From contig NZ_VTPU01000005.1 in the NCBI RefSeq assembly GCF_008274785.1, positions 1 to 64,000 of the forward strand: a stretch of DNA of 64,000 nt. The letters run 5' to 3'. The notes below the pieces were generated by a model that searched no databases, had not been told where the DNA came from, and worked only from the letters and a program-made list of their open reading frames with translations. The stretch comes from Halomonas eurihalina (GTDB lineage Bacteria; Pseudomonadota; Gammaproteobacteria; Pseudomonadales; Halomonadaceae). Shown here one piece after another: positions 24,824 to 37,168 of this stretch. Every line of letters begins with the position of its first letter. The stretch's first letter is position 1. The position numbers and the translations under genes are program-made.

Positions 24824-26233
24824 TCAGTACCGATAACTCTCAGGCTTGTAGGGCCCTTCGGCGGGTACGCCGGTGTACTCGGCCTGGGCCTCGGTCATGC
24901 GCGTGATCACGCCGCCGAAGCCTTCGACCATGTAACGCGCCACTTCCTCGTCCAGATGACGCGGCAGCACGCGTACACCCAGCGCCTCATGCTTATCGTC
25001 ATCGGGCAGTTCGGCATAGCCAGCCTCGAAGAGATGGATCTGGGCCAGCACCTGGTTGGCGAAGGAACCATCCATCACGCGGGAAGGGTGTCCGGTGGCA
25101 TTGCCCAGGTTCACCAGGCGACCTTCGGAAAGCAGGATCAGGTAATCGCGGCTTTCCGGATCGTACTCGCCGGGATCGCTGTCGCGGTACACCTTGTGCA
25201 CCTGGGGTTTGACCTCTTCCCAGTGCCACTGGCGGCGCATGTAGGCCGTGTCGATCTCGCTGTCGAAGTGACCGATGTTGCAGACCACCGCCCCGGCCTT
25301 GAGCGAACGCAGCATCGACGCGTCACAGGCATCGACATTGCCGGTGGCGGTCACCACCAAGTCGATCTTCTGCAACAGGTCGCGATCGATGCTTTCCATT
25401 CCCCGGTTGATACCGTCCCGATAGGGCGAAACCACCTCGAAACCATCCATGCAGGCCTGCATGGCGCACAGCGGATCGATCTCGGCGACCTTGACGATCA
25501 TGCACTCCTGTCGCAACGAGGCCGCCGATCCCTTGCCGACATCGCCATAGCCCATCACCAGGGCCTGCTTGCCAGCCAGCAGGTGATCCACGCCTCGCTT
25601 GATGGCATCGTTGAGCGAATGACGACAACCGTACTTGTTATCGTTCTTGGACTTGGTCACCGCGTCGTTGACGTTGATGGCCGGCACCCTGAGCGAGCCC
25701 TCCCGCCACATGTCGAGCAGACGATGCACCCCGGTGGTGGTTTCCTCGCTGATGCCATGAATGGCATCGAGCAGCTCGGGACGCTGGTCATGCAGCAGAG
25801 CGGTCAGGTCGCCCCCGTCGTCCAGTACCAGATTGGGCACCCAGTCGTCGGGCCCCTCCACCGTCTGCTCGATGCACCACCAGAATTCTTCCTCGCTCTC
25901 TCCCTTCCAGGCAAATACCGGAATGCCGGCGGCGGCGATGGCGGCGGCCGCATGATCCTGGGTCGAGAAGATATTGCATGATGACCAGCGCACCGAGGCA
26001 CCGAGGTCGATCAGCGTCTCGATCAGCACGGCGGTCTGGATGGTCATGTGGATACAGCCGGCGATGCGCGCGCCGGCCAATGGCTGGCTATCGCGATAAC
26101 GCGCACGAATCGCCATCAGGGCGGGCATCTCGGTCTCGGCGATGCGGATCTCGCGACGCCCCCAATCGGCCAGGGTAATGTCGGCGACCTTATAGTCCAC
26201 ATGCGTGGGGGCGGATACGGCAGGCTGGTTCAT
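24824..26233 (-). CDS. ahcY: Adenosylhomocysteinase (S-adenosylhomocysteine hydrolase)
   Basis: NAD-dependent enzyme of 469 residues that splits S-adenosylhomocysteine into adenosine and homocysteine, removing the product inhibitor of methyltransferases. Landmarks are [15 protein letters not shown], the NAD-binding [17 protein letters not shown] and the C-terminal KPESYRY typical of the family. The length matches proteobacterial enzymes that carry an internal insert. ATG 26233 is preceded by GAGGTG. It shares strand and pathway with metF and metK. The 5' leader is short and shows no SAH riboswitch. Confidence 0.96.
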   Translation of the reverse strand: MNQPAVSAPTHVDYKVADITLADWGRREIRIAETEMPALMAIRARYRDSQPLAGARIAGCIHMTIQTAVLIETLIDLGASVRWSSCNIFSTQDHAAAAIAAAGIPVFAWKGESEEEFWWCIEQTVEGPDDWVPNLVLDDGGDLTALLHDQRPELLDAIHGISEETTTGVHRLLDMWREGSLRVPAINVNDAVTKSKNDNKYGCRHSLNDAIKRGVDHLLAGKQALVMGYGDVGKGSAASLRQECMIVKVAEIDPLCAMQACMDGFEVVSPYRDGINRGMESIDRDLLQKIDLVVTATGNVDACDASMLRSLKAGAVVCNIGHFDSEIDTAYMRRQWHWEEVKPQVHKVYRDSDPGEYDPESRDYLILLSEGRLVNLGNATGHPSRVMDGSFANQVLAQIHLFEAGYAELPDDDKHEALGVRVLPRHLDEEVARYMVEGFGGVITRMTEAQAEYTGVPAEGPYKPESYRY

Positions 26234-26309
26234 GCATCACCTCTTTCCCAGGGAAAAACGTGACCTTCACTATAGGCAGCGGGATGAAAAGCGGACAAGC
26301 CGATATCTC

Positions 26310-28043
<1,734 letters not shown>

Positions 28044-28051
28044 TCACGACG

Positions 28052-28074
28052 GCCGCCACTGAAAATGTGGCGGC
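28052..28074. other. Stem-loop between ligB and metK
   Basis: GCCGCCAC and GTGGCGGC pair perfectly around TGAAAAT. There is no T-run on either strand, so it could be a transcript 3'-end structure for metK rather than a classical terminator. Confidence 0.45.
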
Positions 28075-28138
28075 ACGTTGTGCGAGATCAGCGATACCCG
28101 TTATGGACAACGACGCTCATCGTGTACCGCTTGCCAGA

Positions 28139-29359
<1,221 letters not shown>

Positions 29360-29695
29360 GGCGTCCTCGACCCTCTGCTAGTGAGATGACGGCGGCAGGG
29401 CAAGCCGCCGGGACAGACGGTGACGCAGGCCGCAGGCGGCGATGCTCGCCATGGCCCGGGCAGACCGATAGGCTGCGAATTCTACACGCTCACCGAGAAC
29501 CTTCCTAGCGACTCCGGGCCAGTCATCTGAGCAGTGTCGCCCAGCATTTGAAGGCAGGTCGCATCTCGGCGACAATAAGCGACCGAATTCGGCCGCGCCG
29601 CCCGCGTCTTGCGGCGCATCCAGCCAGATACACGCCCGGCCCCTCCCCGGCCGGAAGGTGTTCGCAGACTACCGCCGCAGGCGAGGAGCAACCCC
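29360..29695. other. Divergent intergenic region, metK / tkt copy 1
   Basis: 336 bases carrying the promoters of two divergent housekeeping genes. I see no RNA gene, no conserved riboswitch and no convincing palindrome. GAGGAG at 29683 is the transketolase ribosome site. Open frames here are continuations of the flanking genes. Confidence 0.6.
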
Positions 29696-31788
29696 ATGCC
29701 GACCCGTTTCGAACTGGCCAACGCCATTCGCGCCCTTTCCATGGATGCCGTCCAGAAGGCCAACTCCGGTCACCCCGGCGCCCCCATGGGCATGGCCGAC
29801 ATCGCCGAGGTCCTGTGGAACGATTTCCTCGTCCACAATCCCGCCGATCCGCACTGGCCCGACCGTGACCGCTTCGTGCTCTCCAACGGCCACGGCTCCA
29901 TGCTTCTCTATTCCCTGCTGCATCTCTCCGGCTACGAGCTCGGCCTCGAGCAACTGCAGAACTTCCGCCAGCTGCACGCCAAGACCGCCGGCCATCCTGA
30001 GTACGGCTATGCACCGGGCATCGAGACCACCACCGGCCCGCTGGGCCAGGGCCTGGCCAACGCCGTCGGCATGGCCATCGCCGAGCGCACCCTGGCCGCC
30101 CAGTTCAACCGCCCCGGCCACACCATCGTCGACCATCACACCTACTGCTTCGTCGGCGACGGCTGCCTGATGGAAGGCATTTCCCATGAGGTCGCCTCCC
30201 TGGCCGGCACCCAGCAGCTCGGCAAGCTGATCGCCTTCTACGACGACAACGGCATCTCCATCGACGGCGAGGTCGAAGGCTGGTTCACCGACGACACCGC
30301 CAAGCGCTTCGAGGCCTACGGCTGGCACGTGGTGCCCAATGTCGACGGTCACCAGCCCGAGCAGGTCAAGGCGGCCATCGAACTGGCCCGCCAGCACAGC
30401 GACACGCCCAGCCTGATCATCTGCAAGACGGTGATCGGCTTCGGCGCGCCCAACAAGCAGGGCAAGGAGTCCTGCCACGGCGCGGCGCTGGGCGAGGACG
30501 AGGTCGCCGCCGCCCGCGAGCAGCTCGACTGGCCGCATGCGCCCTTCCATGTGCCGGAGGCGATCTACCAGGGCTGGGACGCCAGCGAGGCCGGCCGCAC
30601 CCGCCAGGCCGACTGGCAGGCGCGGTTCGAGCGCTACGCCGCGGCCCATCCCGAGCTGGCCCGCGAGTTCCTGCGCCGCCAGAAGGGCGAGCTGCCCGCC
30701 GAACTGAGCAGCGAAGCGCTGATCGAGCAGGCCCAGGACAAGGCCGAGACCACCGCCTCGCGCAAGGCCTCGCTGGCCTGCCTCAACGAACTCGGCCCGC
30801 AGCTCCCCGAGCTGCTCGGCGGCAGCGCCGACCTGGCGCCCTCCAACCTGACGGTCTGGAACGGTGCCCGGGTGATCGGCCCCGAGGGCTCGCGTGAGGG
30901 CGCTCCCGACGGCAACTACCTGCACTATGGCGTGCGCGAGTTCGGCATGGCCGCCATCGCCAACGGCATCGCCCTGCACGGCGGCTTCGTGCCCTACACC
31001 GCGACCTTCCTGATCTTCATGGAGTACATGCGCAACGCCGTGCGCATGGCCGCGCTGATGGGGCTGCGCAGTATCTACGTGTTCACCCACGACTCCATCG
31101 GCCTCGGCGAGGATGGCCCCACCCACCAGCCGGTCGAGCAGCTGACCACCCTGCGCAGCACGCCCAACATGTCGACCTGGCGCCCCTGCGATGCCGTGGA
31201 GACCGCCGCGGCCTGGAACGCCGCCCTCAAGCGCCAGTCCGGCCCCACCGCCCTGGTGCTGTCGCGTCAGAACCTGCCGCATCAGGCCCGCGACAAGCAG
31301 CAGCTCGCCGATATCCAGCGGGGTGGGTACGTACTGAAAGAGAGTATCCTCAAGGGCAGCGTGGTGACGCCGGAGCTGATCCTGATCGCCACCGGCTCCG
31401 AGGTCGGCCTGGCCATGGACGCCGCCGCGGCGCTGGCCGACAAGGGCCGCCGGGTGCGCGTGGTCTCCATGCCCGCCACCGACGTCTTCGATGCCCAGGA
31501 CGCCGAATACCGCCAGCGGGTGTTGCCCGCCGAAGTCGGCAACCGCCTCGTCATCGAGGCCGGCCACCCGGATCTCTGGTACAAGTACGTCGGCCTCGAG
31601 GGTCGGGTCATCGGCATGACCACCTTCGGCGAATCCGCCCCGGCCGGCGACCTGTTCAAGCACTTCGGCTTCACCGTCGACAACATCGTCGACGAGGCCG
31701 AGCAAATGCTCGACGACGCCGAGGACTGAGCACGCCTGGCCGCTCAGGAAAAATGAAAGGGCGCGACCAATTGGCCGCGCCCTTTTTC
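29692..31788 (+). repeat. Long direct repeat, copy A (whole tkt gene plus terminator)
   Basis: About 2.1 kb almost identical to 43178-45290. Similarity begins only at CCCC before the ATG and runs through the terminator, about 55 bases past the stop. In the coding part I found one difference, at 31702 (G) against 45188 (A), synonymous. Confidence 0.93.
29696..31729 (+). CDS. tkt: Transketolase, copy 1
   Basis: Thiamine-diphosphate enzyme of 677 residues that moves two-carbon units between ketoses and aldoses, linking xylulose-5-P, ribose-5-P, erythrose-4-P and glycolytic intermediates. TPP/Mg motif: [18 protein letters not shown]; further signatures [11 protein letters not shown] and [18 protein letters not shown] 29696 has GAGGAG at a good distance. 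The protein is identical to that of the second copy at 43182. Here it stands alone behind its own promoter, divergent from metK, so it is the likely housekeeping copy. Confidence 0.96.
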   Translation: MPTRFELANAIRALSMDAVQKANSGHPGAPMGMADIAEVLWNDFLVHNPADPHWPDRDRFVLSNGHGSMLLYSLLHLSGYELGLEQLQNFRQLHAKTAGHPEYGYAPGIETTTGPLGQGLANAVGMAIAERTLAAQFNRPGHTIVDHHTYCFVGDGCLMEGISHEVASLAGTQQLGKLIAFYDDNGISIDGEVEGWFTDDTAKRFEAYGWHVVPNVDGHQPEQVKAAIELARQHSDTPSLIICKTVIGFGAPNKQGKESCHGAALGEDEVAAAREQLDWPHAPFHVPEAIYQGWDASEAGRTRQADWQARFERYAAAHPELAREFLRRQKGELPAELSSEALIEQAQDKAETTASRKASLACLNELGPQLPELLGGSADLAPSNLTVWNGARVIGPEGSREGAPDGNYLHYGVREFGMAAIANGIALHGGFVPYTATFLIFMEYMRNAVRMAALMGLRSIYVFTHDSIGLGEDGPTHQPVEQLTTLRSTPNMSTWRPCDAVETAAAWNAALKRQSGPTALVLSRQNLPHQARDKQQLADIQRGGYVLKESILKGSVVTPELILIATGSEVGLAMDAAAALADKGRRVRVVSMPATDVFDAQDAEYRQRVLPAEVGNRLVIEAGHPDLWYKYVGLEGRVIGMTTFGESAPAGDLFKHFGFTVDNIVDEAEQMLDDAED

Positions 31789-31789
31789 G
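31756..31789 (+). terminator. Terminator of tkt copy 1
   Basis: AAAGGGCGCG and CGCGCCCTTT arms around an ACCAATTGGC core form a strong hairpin followed by a T-run. The same structure ends the second tkt copy. Confidence 0.9.
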
Positions 31790-31878
31790 TTCCGCCTTCT
31801 CATGTCGCGAGACGCTATCGGCATCTGGCGCCCGTCCGATGGCATACGTAGAATAGAGCGCGGCCATACATGGCCACT

Positions 31879-32051
31879 GTTCTCAGGGCGGGGTGAAAGT
31901 CCCCACCGGCGGTGATGGCGCCCTTCCATTCAGTGAAAGAGAAGGCGTGCACAAGCCCGCGAGCGCCCGGCATCGGTACTACGACGAGCCGGGGACAGCA
32001 GATTCGGTGAGATGCCGAAGCCGACGGTGATAGTCCGGATGGAAGAGAACG
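31879..32051 (+). ncRNA. FMN riboswitch (RFN element)
   Basis: Leader RNA with the conserved FMN aptamer blocks in order: TCAGGGCGGGGTGAAAGTCC, CACCGGCGGTGATGG, AGCCCGCGAGCG, a variable stem, GATTCGGTGAGATGCCGAAG, CCGACGGTGATAGTCCGGAT and GGAAGAG. It stands about 108 bases upstream of the ribH start and should switch off expression when FMN is plentiful. It explains most of the 430-base gap between tkt and ribH. Confidence 0.95.
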
Positions 32052-32159
32052 GCACCTTAGACGGGCCGGACGCGCGCTCGCGGTTCATACCGCCTGCCCC
32101 GGCTTGCCCGACGACGGGTCCCGCATGCCCTGATTCTGGTAACTTTATCGAGGAAGACC

Positions 32160-32642
32160 ATGAATCAGTCGAATACCGATCACGCCCCCCGCATCGCCTT
32201 CATCCAGGCCAGCTGGCACAGCGACATCGTCGGCCAGGCCCGAGAGGCATTCACCACCACTCTCGCCGAGCAACACGGCATCGAGCGCGAGCGCGTCGAG
32301 GTCTTCAGCGTTGCAGGCGCCTACGAGATCCCCTTGCAAGCCAAACTGCTGGCCAGAAGCGGCCGCTACGCCGCCATCATCGGCGCCGGCTTCGTGGTCG
32401 ATGGCGGTATCTATCGTCACGACTTCGTCGCCCAGGCGGTCATCGACGGCATGATGCGAGTGCAGTTGGACACCGAAATCCCCGTTCTCTCGGTAGTGCT
32501 GACCCCCCATCACTTCCACGAGCACGCCACCCACACGGCGTTCTACCACGAGCACTTCCTGACCAAGGGCCGCGAGGCCGCCGAGGCCTGCGCCATGACC
32601 CTGGAGAACCTGAGTCAGGCACGCAAGCTGATCGAGGCCTGA
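32160..32642 (+). CDS. ribH2: 6,7-dimethyl-8-ribityllumazine synthase, RibH2 type
   Basis: Penultimate step of riboflavin synthesis: condenses 5-amino-6-ribitylaminouracil with dihydroxybutanone phosphate. The 160-residue product has SWHSDIVGQA, VAGAYEIPL and LTPHHFHEH, and RHDFVAQAVIDGMM replaces the usual RibH1 sequence; this is the RibH2 subtype of Brucella and Mesorhizobium. No other rib gene follows. Control by the FMN riboswitch shows it belongs to flavin supply. It sits as a lone gene inside the segment bounded by the two tkt copies. Confidence 0.92.
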   Translation: MNQSNTDHAPRIAFIQASWHSDIVGQAREAFTTTLAEQHGIERERVEVFSVAGAYEIPLQAKLLARSGRYAAIIGAGFVVDGGIYRHDFVAQAVIDGMMRVQLDTEIPVLSVVLTPHHFHEHATHTAFYHEHFLTKGREAAEACAMTLENLSQARKLIEA

Positions 32643-32661
32643 CAAGGCACATCGTCAAAAA

Positions 32662-32690
32662 CGCCGCCAGGAAACCCTGGCGGCGCTTGA
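32662..32690 (-). terminator. Terminator at the end of the sugar ABC operon (possibly bidirectional)
   Basis: CGCCGCCAGG and CCTGGCGGCG pair over 10 bp around AAAC. On the minus strand the hairpin is followed by TTTTTGA, so it best serves the leftward ABC operon. It lies just after the convergent ribH stop. Confidence 0.8.
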
Positions 32691-32736
32691 GACTCTCATG
32701 CCGGAAGCGAATGCTCCGCCATGGCAATCGCTTGAT

Positions 32737-33693
32737 TTACTGCTCGAGCACGAAGGGATCGGTGTACTGATCCACGTTCTCGGCCGTAACCAGCATGCAG
32801 TCGAAGAGCTGCTTCTCACCCTCAATGCCAGTCTCGCCGGTGCGGATGAACGTGTCCGCCATACGCACAGATTCTTCCGCAAAGATCGCCACCGGCTGAA
32901 GTACCGTATAGGCCATTTCGCCTGCTTTGACCGCTTCCACGGCATCTGGAGAACCGTCGAAGCCGCCGACCACCACATCCTCCAGCTTGCCGGCCTCCTT
33001 GAGTGCCGCGATAGCACCCAGCGCCATTTCATCGTTGCCGCTGATCACGCCATCGACATCGGGATTGGCCTGCAACATGCTCTGCATCTTGTTGTAGCCC
33101 TGAGTACGATCCCAGTTGGCGACGTCCGAACCGACACGCTCAAGGCTCGGATACTGGCTGAGCACGGTTTCATAGCCGTTGGAACGGGTCGCGGCATTGT
33201 TGTCGGAAGGGGCACCCTCAAGCTCGACATACTTCGCCTCGTCACCAACGCTCTGCACCCATTGCTGGGCACCCAGTGCCGCCCCCTGAGCATTGTTGGA
33301 CACCAGCTGTGCCTTGGCCAGGCCCTGCTGGTTGATCTCGGCGTTGACGATGAACACCGGAATGCCGGCATCGACCGCCTTGCGCACCGCACCGATCGAA
33401 CCATCCGCATTGGCGGGATCGAGAATGATCGCTTCGGCCTGATTGGTGATTGCCGTGTCGACCTGATTGCTTTCGGTATTGGTATCCCCCTTGTGGGAGC
33501 TGACGTTGGCTTCGTAACCGAGCTCCTCGGCGGTGGCCTCGGCGATCTTGCCCTCGGTGAACCAGTAGGGGTTCGACGTATCATTGACGATGATCGAGAT
33601 GAGCCCCTTATCCTGGGCCGCAGCGGCACCCGCCACGAGCGGGACCGTCACGGCGAGGGCTGCAATCAGCAGGCGTTTTCCTTTCATGAGCAT
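32737..33693 (-). CDS. Sugar/polyol ABC transporter substrate-binding protein (RbsB-like)
   Basis: Periplasmic binding protein of 318 residues, Peripla_BP_4 type. The signal peptide (MLMKGKRLLI to about AGAAAA) is followed by ISIIVNDTSNPYW, the usual first strand and ligand loop, and later GVISGNDEMALGAI. ATG 33693 follows AAGGG; ATG 33687 is the alternative. It is last in the leftward operon of permease, ATPase, DUF2291 and dehydrogenase genes, whose enzymes suggest a tetritol or related polyol as ligand. The ligand itself is an inference. Confidence 0.9.
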   Translation of the reverse strand: MLMKGKRLLIAALAVTVPLVAGAAAAQDKGLISIIVNDTSNPYWFTEGKIAEATAEELGYEANVSSHKGDTNTESNQVDTAITNQAEAIILDPANADGSIGAVRKAVDAGIPVFIVNAEINQQGLAKAQLVSNNAQGAALGAQQWVQSVGDEAKYVELEGAPSDNNAATRSNGYETVLSQYPSLERVGSDVANWDRTQGYNKMQSMLQANPDVDGVISGNDEMALGAIAALKEAGKLEDVVVGGFDGSPDAVEAVKAGEMAYTVLQPVAIFAEESVRMADTFIRTGETGIEGEKQLFDCMLVTAENVDQYTDPFVLEQ

Positions 33694-33711
33694 AATGGTC
33701 ACCCTTGGGTC

Positions 33712-34854
33712 TTATGATTGTGATGCCGGGTTCACGGCAGTACTTTCCGCGGCGGGTTCCGCCCCGCGGGATTTGGCCTCTCGTTGCGGAGAGGAGACTT
33801 CGCCGCCGGAAGACGTCGAGCGCTGCTTCTTCCGACCGCTGTACTGAATGCTGTTGAGCAGCACGGCGAGAACAATGACGGCGCCGGTGAACACTGTCTG
33901 CCAGTAGGACGAGACGCCGATGATCACCAGGCCATCGGACAGAAAGCCGATCACGAAGGCCCCGAGCAGGGTGCCCCGCACATTGCCGCGCCCACCGGTC
34001 AGCGCCGCGCCGCCGATGACCACCCCGGCGATGGCGGTCAGCTCATAGGTGGTCCCCGCCGTCGGCCCGGCGGAAGTCAACTGCGACGACAGCACCAGGC
34101 CGGCGATGGCAGCGCAGATGCCCGACAGCACATAGACGGATACCTGCACGCGCTTGACCGGAACCCCCGACAGTTCTGCCGCCCGGGCATTGCCGCCGGT
34201 CGAGTAGACCCAACGCCCGAACGGTGTCCGGGTCAGGGCCAGCAGGGCAACGATCGCCACGGCCGCCAGAACCAGTACGCCGACAGGAATGCCGAACAAG
34301 CGGTTGAAGCCCAGCCAGTCGAAGCCGGTATTACCGAGCTCCGGACTGCCACCGAGGTTGTTGTAGGTGAGGCCATCGGTCATCAACAGGGCAACGCCGC
34401 GGGCCACATAGAGCATGCCCAGGGTCGCGACGAAGGCCGGCACCTTGAAGTAGGCGATGAGCACGCCATTGATCGCCCCGACCAAGGCCCCCATGGCACA
34501 GGTCAGGACGACCACCGCCCACACTGGCGGATAGACCACCACGCCGAAGATCTCGAACGACACTCCCTGCATCAGAAAGCCGGCAAAGACGCCCGCGAAA
34601 CCCAGCGTCGAGCCTACGGAGAGATCGATGCCACCCGTCAGAATAACCAGCAGCATGCCGATGGACAGCAGTCCGAAGATCGCCACGTGGGACGACATGG
34701 TCAGGAAATTGTCCACCGAGAAGTAGACCGGCGACAGGATCGAGAAGATGATGATGATCGCGATCAGGGCGAAGAAGGCGCGGCCCTCGAGCAGCAGGCG
34801 CCCCAGGTCGAATCCGCCATTGCGGGAACCGGCGGCTTGGCTGGTATCGGTCAT
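33712..34854 (-). CDS. Sugar/polyol ABC transporter permease (RbsC-like)
   Basis: Integral membrane protein of 380 residues with about ten helices, BPD_transp_2 family. It has the motifs LTGGIDLSVGST, VGAINGVLIAYFKVPAF and ELTAIAGVVIGGAALTGGRG, the permease loop that contacts the ATPase. The soluble C-terminal tail is Ser/Lys/Glu rich and longer than usual. It starts 27 bases after the ATPase stop and ends 18 bases before the binding-protein start. Confidence 0.92.
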   Translation of the reverse strand: MTDTSQAAGSRNGGFDLGRLLLEGRAFFALIAIIIIFSILSPVYFSVDNFLTMSSHVAIFGLLSIGMLLVILTGGIDLSVGSTLGFAGVFAGFLMQGVSFEIFGVVVYPPVWAVVVLTCAMGALVGAINGVLIAYFKVPAFVATLGMLYVARGVALLMTDGLTYNNLGGSPELGNTGFDWLGFNRLFGIPVGVLVLAAVAIVALLALTRTPFGRWVYSTGGNARAAELSGVPVKRVQVSVYVLSGICAAIAGLVLSSQLTSAGPTAGTTYELTAIAGVVIGGAALTGGRGNVRGTLLGAFVIGFLSDGLVIIGVSSYWQTVFTGAVIVLAVLLNSIQYSGRKKQRSTSSGGEVSSPQREAKSRGAEPAAESTAVNPASQS

Positions 34855-34881
34855 TGTTGTGCACTCCGCTATTCGTATGAT

Positions 34882-36447
34882 TCAGGCAGCCACGGCTTCG
34901 CCCGAGGCAGCCATGATCTCTTCTTTGCTGACGCCGGCACCGAACTCCGCCACGATCCTTCCGCGGCTCATCACCACGACCCGATGCGCGATGCTCAAGC
35001 ACTCGCCGACCTCGGAAGTCGAAAAGACAACGGCGAGCCCCTGCCGGGCACCTTCACTGAGCAGCCCGAAAACCTCGGCCTTGGCGCCGATATCGATGCC
35101 TCTGCTGGGTTCGTCGAGCAGCACGACCCTGGGATGCGTGGCCAGCATCTTGCCGATGACGACCTTCTGCTGATTCCCGCCCGACAGCGATCCGATGCCG
35201 GCCTCACCGCCATCGGTCTTGATATGCACATTGCGGATGGACGACGTCACGACATCCTGCTCCCGCCGTCGCGAGGTGAAGAGACCGCGCGTAAAGGCAC
35301 CGATGCTGGCCAGCGACAGGTTCTCGCCCACCGACATCGTCTGTACCAGACCGTCGCGCTGCCGATCCTCGGGCACCAGCACCAGGCCATGCTCGATACG
35401 CTCGGCGATGCTCAGGTGCGAGACATCATGGCCTTCGAGCACGACCTCGCCTTGCGCCGATGAGATGCGACCGGCGACGCTCTCGAGCAGTTCGGTTCGC
35501 CCCGCCCCCATCAAGCCGTAAATGCAGACGATCTCGCCCGCGCGCACATCGAGGGACAGGCGATCGACCGCCGAGCGTCCCGGTACCGTGGCATCCGGCA
35601 CCGACACCTCACGCAGCGAAAGGGCGATCTCACCCATCTCGTAACCCGTGGGAGGCGAGCCAAGGTCGAAGCCCTCGCCGACCATGTTGCGCACGATCCA
35701 CTCCAGATCGATGTCCCGACGCGGGGCATAGGCCGTCATGACGCCATCACGCAGTACCACCGCATGATCGGTGATCGTGAGCGCTTCCTCGAGATGATGG
35801 GAGATGTAGACGATGGAGACGCCACGCTGCTTGAGGTCGCGGATGACCCGGAACAGCACCTCAACCTCCGTGGCGGAGAGCGCCGAGGTCGGCTCGTCCA
35901 TGATCAGGATGCGTGAATTCGCCGACAGCGCCCGGGCGATCTCGACGATCTGCTGCTGTCCCAGCCGCAGTTCCTCCACCGGTGTCAGCGGATCGATGGG
36001 CTCGTCGAGCTCCTCCATCAGCAAGCGAGTCTGACGCTCCTCCTCGGCATAGTCGACACCGGTCGCTCCGCCCAACTCGCGTCCCATGAAGATGTTGTCG
36101 CGCACGCTCAGGTTCGGCGCCAGGCTCAACTCCTGGTGAATGATCGAGATACCCAGCCGCTGTGCCTCGCTGGTCGACGCAAAACTCACCGCCCGCCCCT
36201 CGAGCAGAATCTCGCCGGAGGTGGGGCGGATCACGCCCGACAGGATCTTCATCAGCGTCGACTTGCCGGCGCCGTTCTCGCCGAACAGCGTCGTGACCTG
36301 TCCGCGATGCACATCGAAGTTCACCGCTTTCAGGGCGTGGACGTTGCCGAAGGACTTGGCGACATGACGCGCCGAGAGAATGGCCTCGCCGGAAGCCTCC
36401 TCCGGGGACAGCTTATCGTTGTGACTCATGGCAGATTCGTCCGTCAT
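34882..36447 (-). CDS. Sugar/polyol ABC transporter ATP-binding protein (RbsA-like)
   Basis: Tandem ATPase of 521 residues. The first domain has an intact Walker A (GENGAGKST) and Walker B (ILIMDEPTSAL). The second has the degenerate P-loop GLMGAGRTE with signature LSGGNQQK and VVLLDEPSRGIDIGAK. This is the family pattern in which only one domain hydrolyses ATP well. ATG 36447 has a weak GAGCGAG site 12 bases after the DUF2291 stop; ATG 36429 is the alternative. Confidence 0.92.
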   Translation of the reverse strand: MTDESAMSHNDKLSPEEASGEAILSARHVAKSFGNVHALKAVNFDVHRGQVTTLFGENGAGKSTLMKILSGVIRPTSGEILLEGRAVSFASTSEAQRLGISIIHQELSLAPNLSVRDNIFMGRELGGATGVDYAEEERQTRLLMEELDEPIDPLTPVEELRLGQQQIVEIARALSANSRILIMDEPTSALSATEVEVLFRVIRDLKQRGVSIVYISHHLEEALTITDHAVVLRDGVMTAYAPRRDIDLEWIVRNMVGEGFDLGSPPTGYEMGEIALSLREVSVPDATVPGRSAVDRLSLDVRAGEIVCIYGLMGAGRTELLESVAGRISSAQGEVVLEGHDVSHLSIAERIEHGLVLVPEDRQRDGLVQTMSVGENLSLASIGAFTRGLFTSRRREQDVVTSSIRNVHIKTDGGEAGIGSLSGGNQQKVVIGKMLATHPRVVLLDEPSRGIDIGAKAEVFGLLSEGARQGLAVVFSTSEVGECLSIAHRVVVMSRGRIVAEFGAGVSKEEIMAASGEAVAA

Positions 36448-36459
36448 GGATGGGCTCGC

Positions 36460-37107
36460 TCACTGCACGCTCAGGCTGACGGGCGTCACGAGCCAGTTGT
36501 TCGGATTGATCAACTTGAAGACGCCGGTGACGGCGACGCTCTCGCCGCTCAGGTCGTCGGTATCGATCCCCGACAGCACCTGTTCCTTCATCTCGTCGTT
36601 GATCGCCGCGCCGGCGTTCTGGTATTCGATCTGGTTGGTGAACTGACCGAACTCGATGTCGCCGGTGGCGTCCCGCAGGTCGGTGCCGTTGATGGCCGGG
36701 CCAGTCTGCACGCGAATCGTCAGACCCTCTGGAACGCCCTCGACATCGACCGCATAGATGCCGGCCTTGCCCTCACCGACCACACCGGAGAAGGTCACGG
36801 GGACCACCGGGCCGATGCCAGCCGCTACGCCATAGCGCTCCCCGGCCGCGGCCTTGTCCTCGGCGACGGCGGCCGCCAGTTCACTGGCCTCCACGGCACG
36901 CTTCTCGACGCTGTCGCGCACGATGGGAAACTGTTCCGCGCCATAGCGCTCGGCGGAAAATCCTTTCTCCTGCTGCGCACCGATCGGCACCACGGTGGTA
37001 TCCAGGGCCATGGCCGCCAGCACGACGACCGCGACGGCAAGGATCGCGACACGGCCGCGTCCTTTGCCAGCACGGGGCAGCGGCCCGGCATCGACTCGTG
37101 AACTCAT
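36460..37107 (-). CDS. DUF2291-family periplasmic protein
   Basis: Protein of 215 residues with one N-terminal membrane anchor (about residues 19-36) and a periplasmic domain matching DUF2291, including QTGPAINGTDLRDATGDIEFGQ described by its NGTDLRDATG core. DUF2291 genes recur in polyol ABC operons such as the rhizobial erythritol loci. The role is unknown, perhaps assembly or substrate delivery for the importer. It lies between the dehydrogenase and ATPase genes on one transcript. Confidence 0.82.
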   Translation of the reverse strand: MSSRVDAGPLPRAGKGRGRVAILAVAVVVLAAMALDTTVVPIGAQQEKGFSAERYGAEQFPIVRDSVEKRAVEASELAAAVAEDKAAAGERYGVAAGIGPVVPVTFSGVVGEGKAGIYAVDVEGVPEGLTIRVQTGPAINGTDLRDATGDIEFGQFTNQIEYQNAGAAINDEMKEQVLSGIDTDDLSGESVAVTGVFKLINPNNWLVTPVSLSVQ

Positions 37108-37168
37108 GATGAAACGACCTCTTGTTGTTTACTCGTGCCCCAGCCCCGCAAGGGGCCGGCAGAGCACT

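Noticed and set aside
26234-26309. SAH riboswitch before ahcY, or SAM riboswitch before metK or metF
   Set aside because: None of the conserved aptamer blocks was found in these leaders; the ahcY leader is also too short.
29669-31867. Very long minus-strand frame opposite tkt copy 1 (and its twin at 43041-45191)
   Set aside because: Antisense shadow caused by high GC and codon bias of transketolase; the translation is Gly/Ala/Val-rich with no domain.
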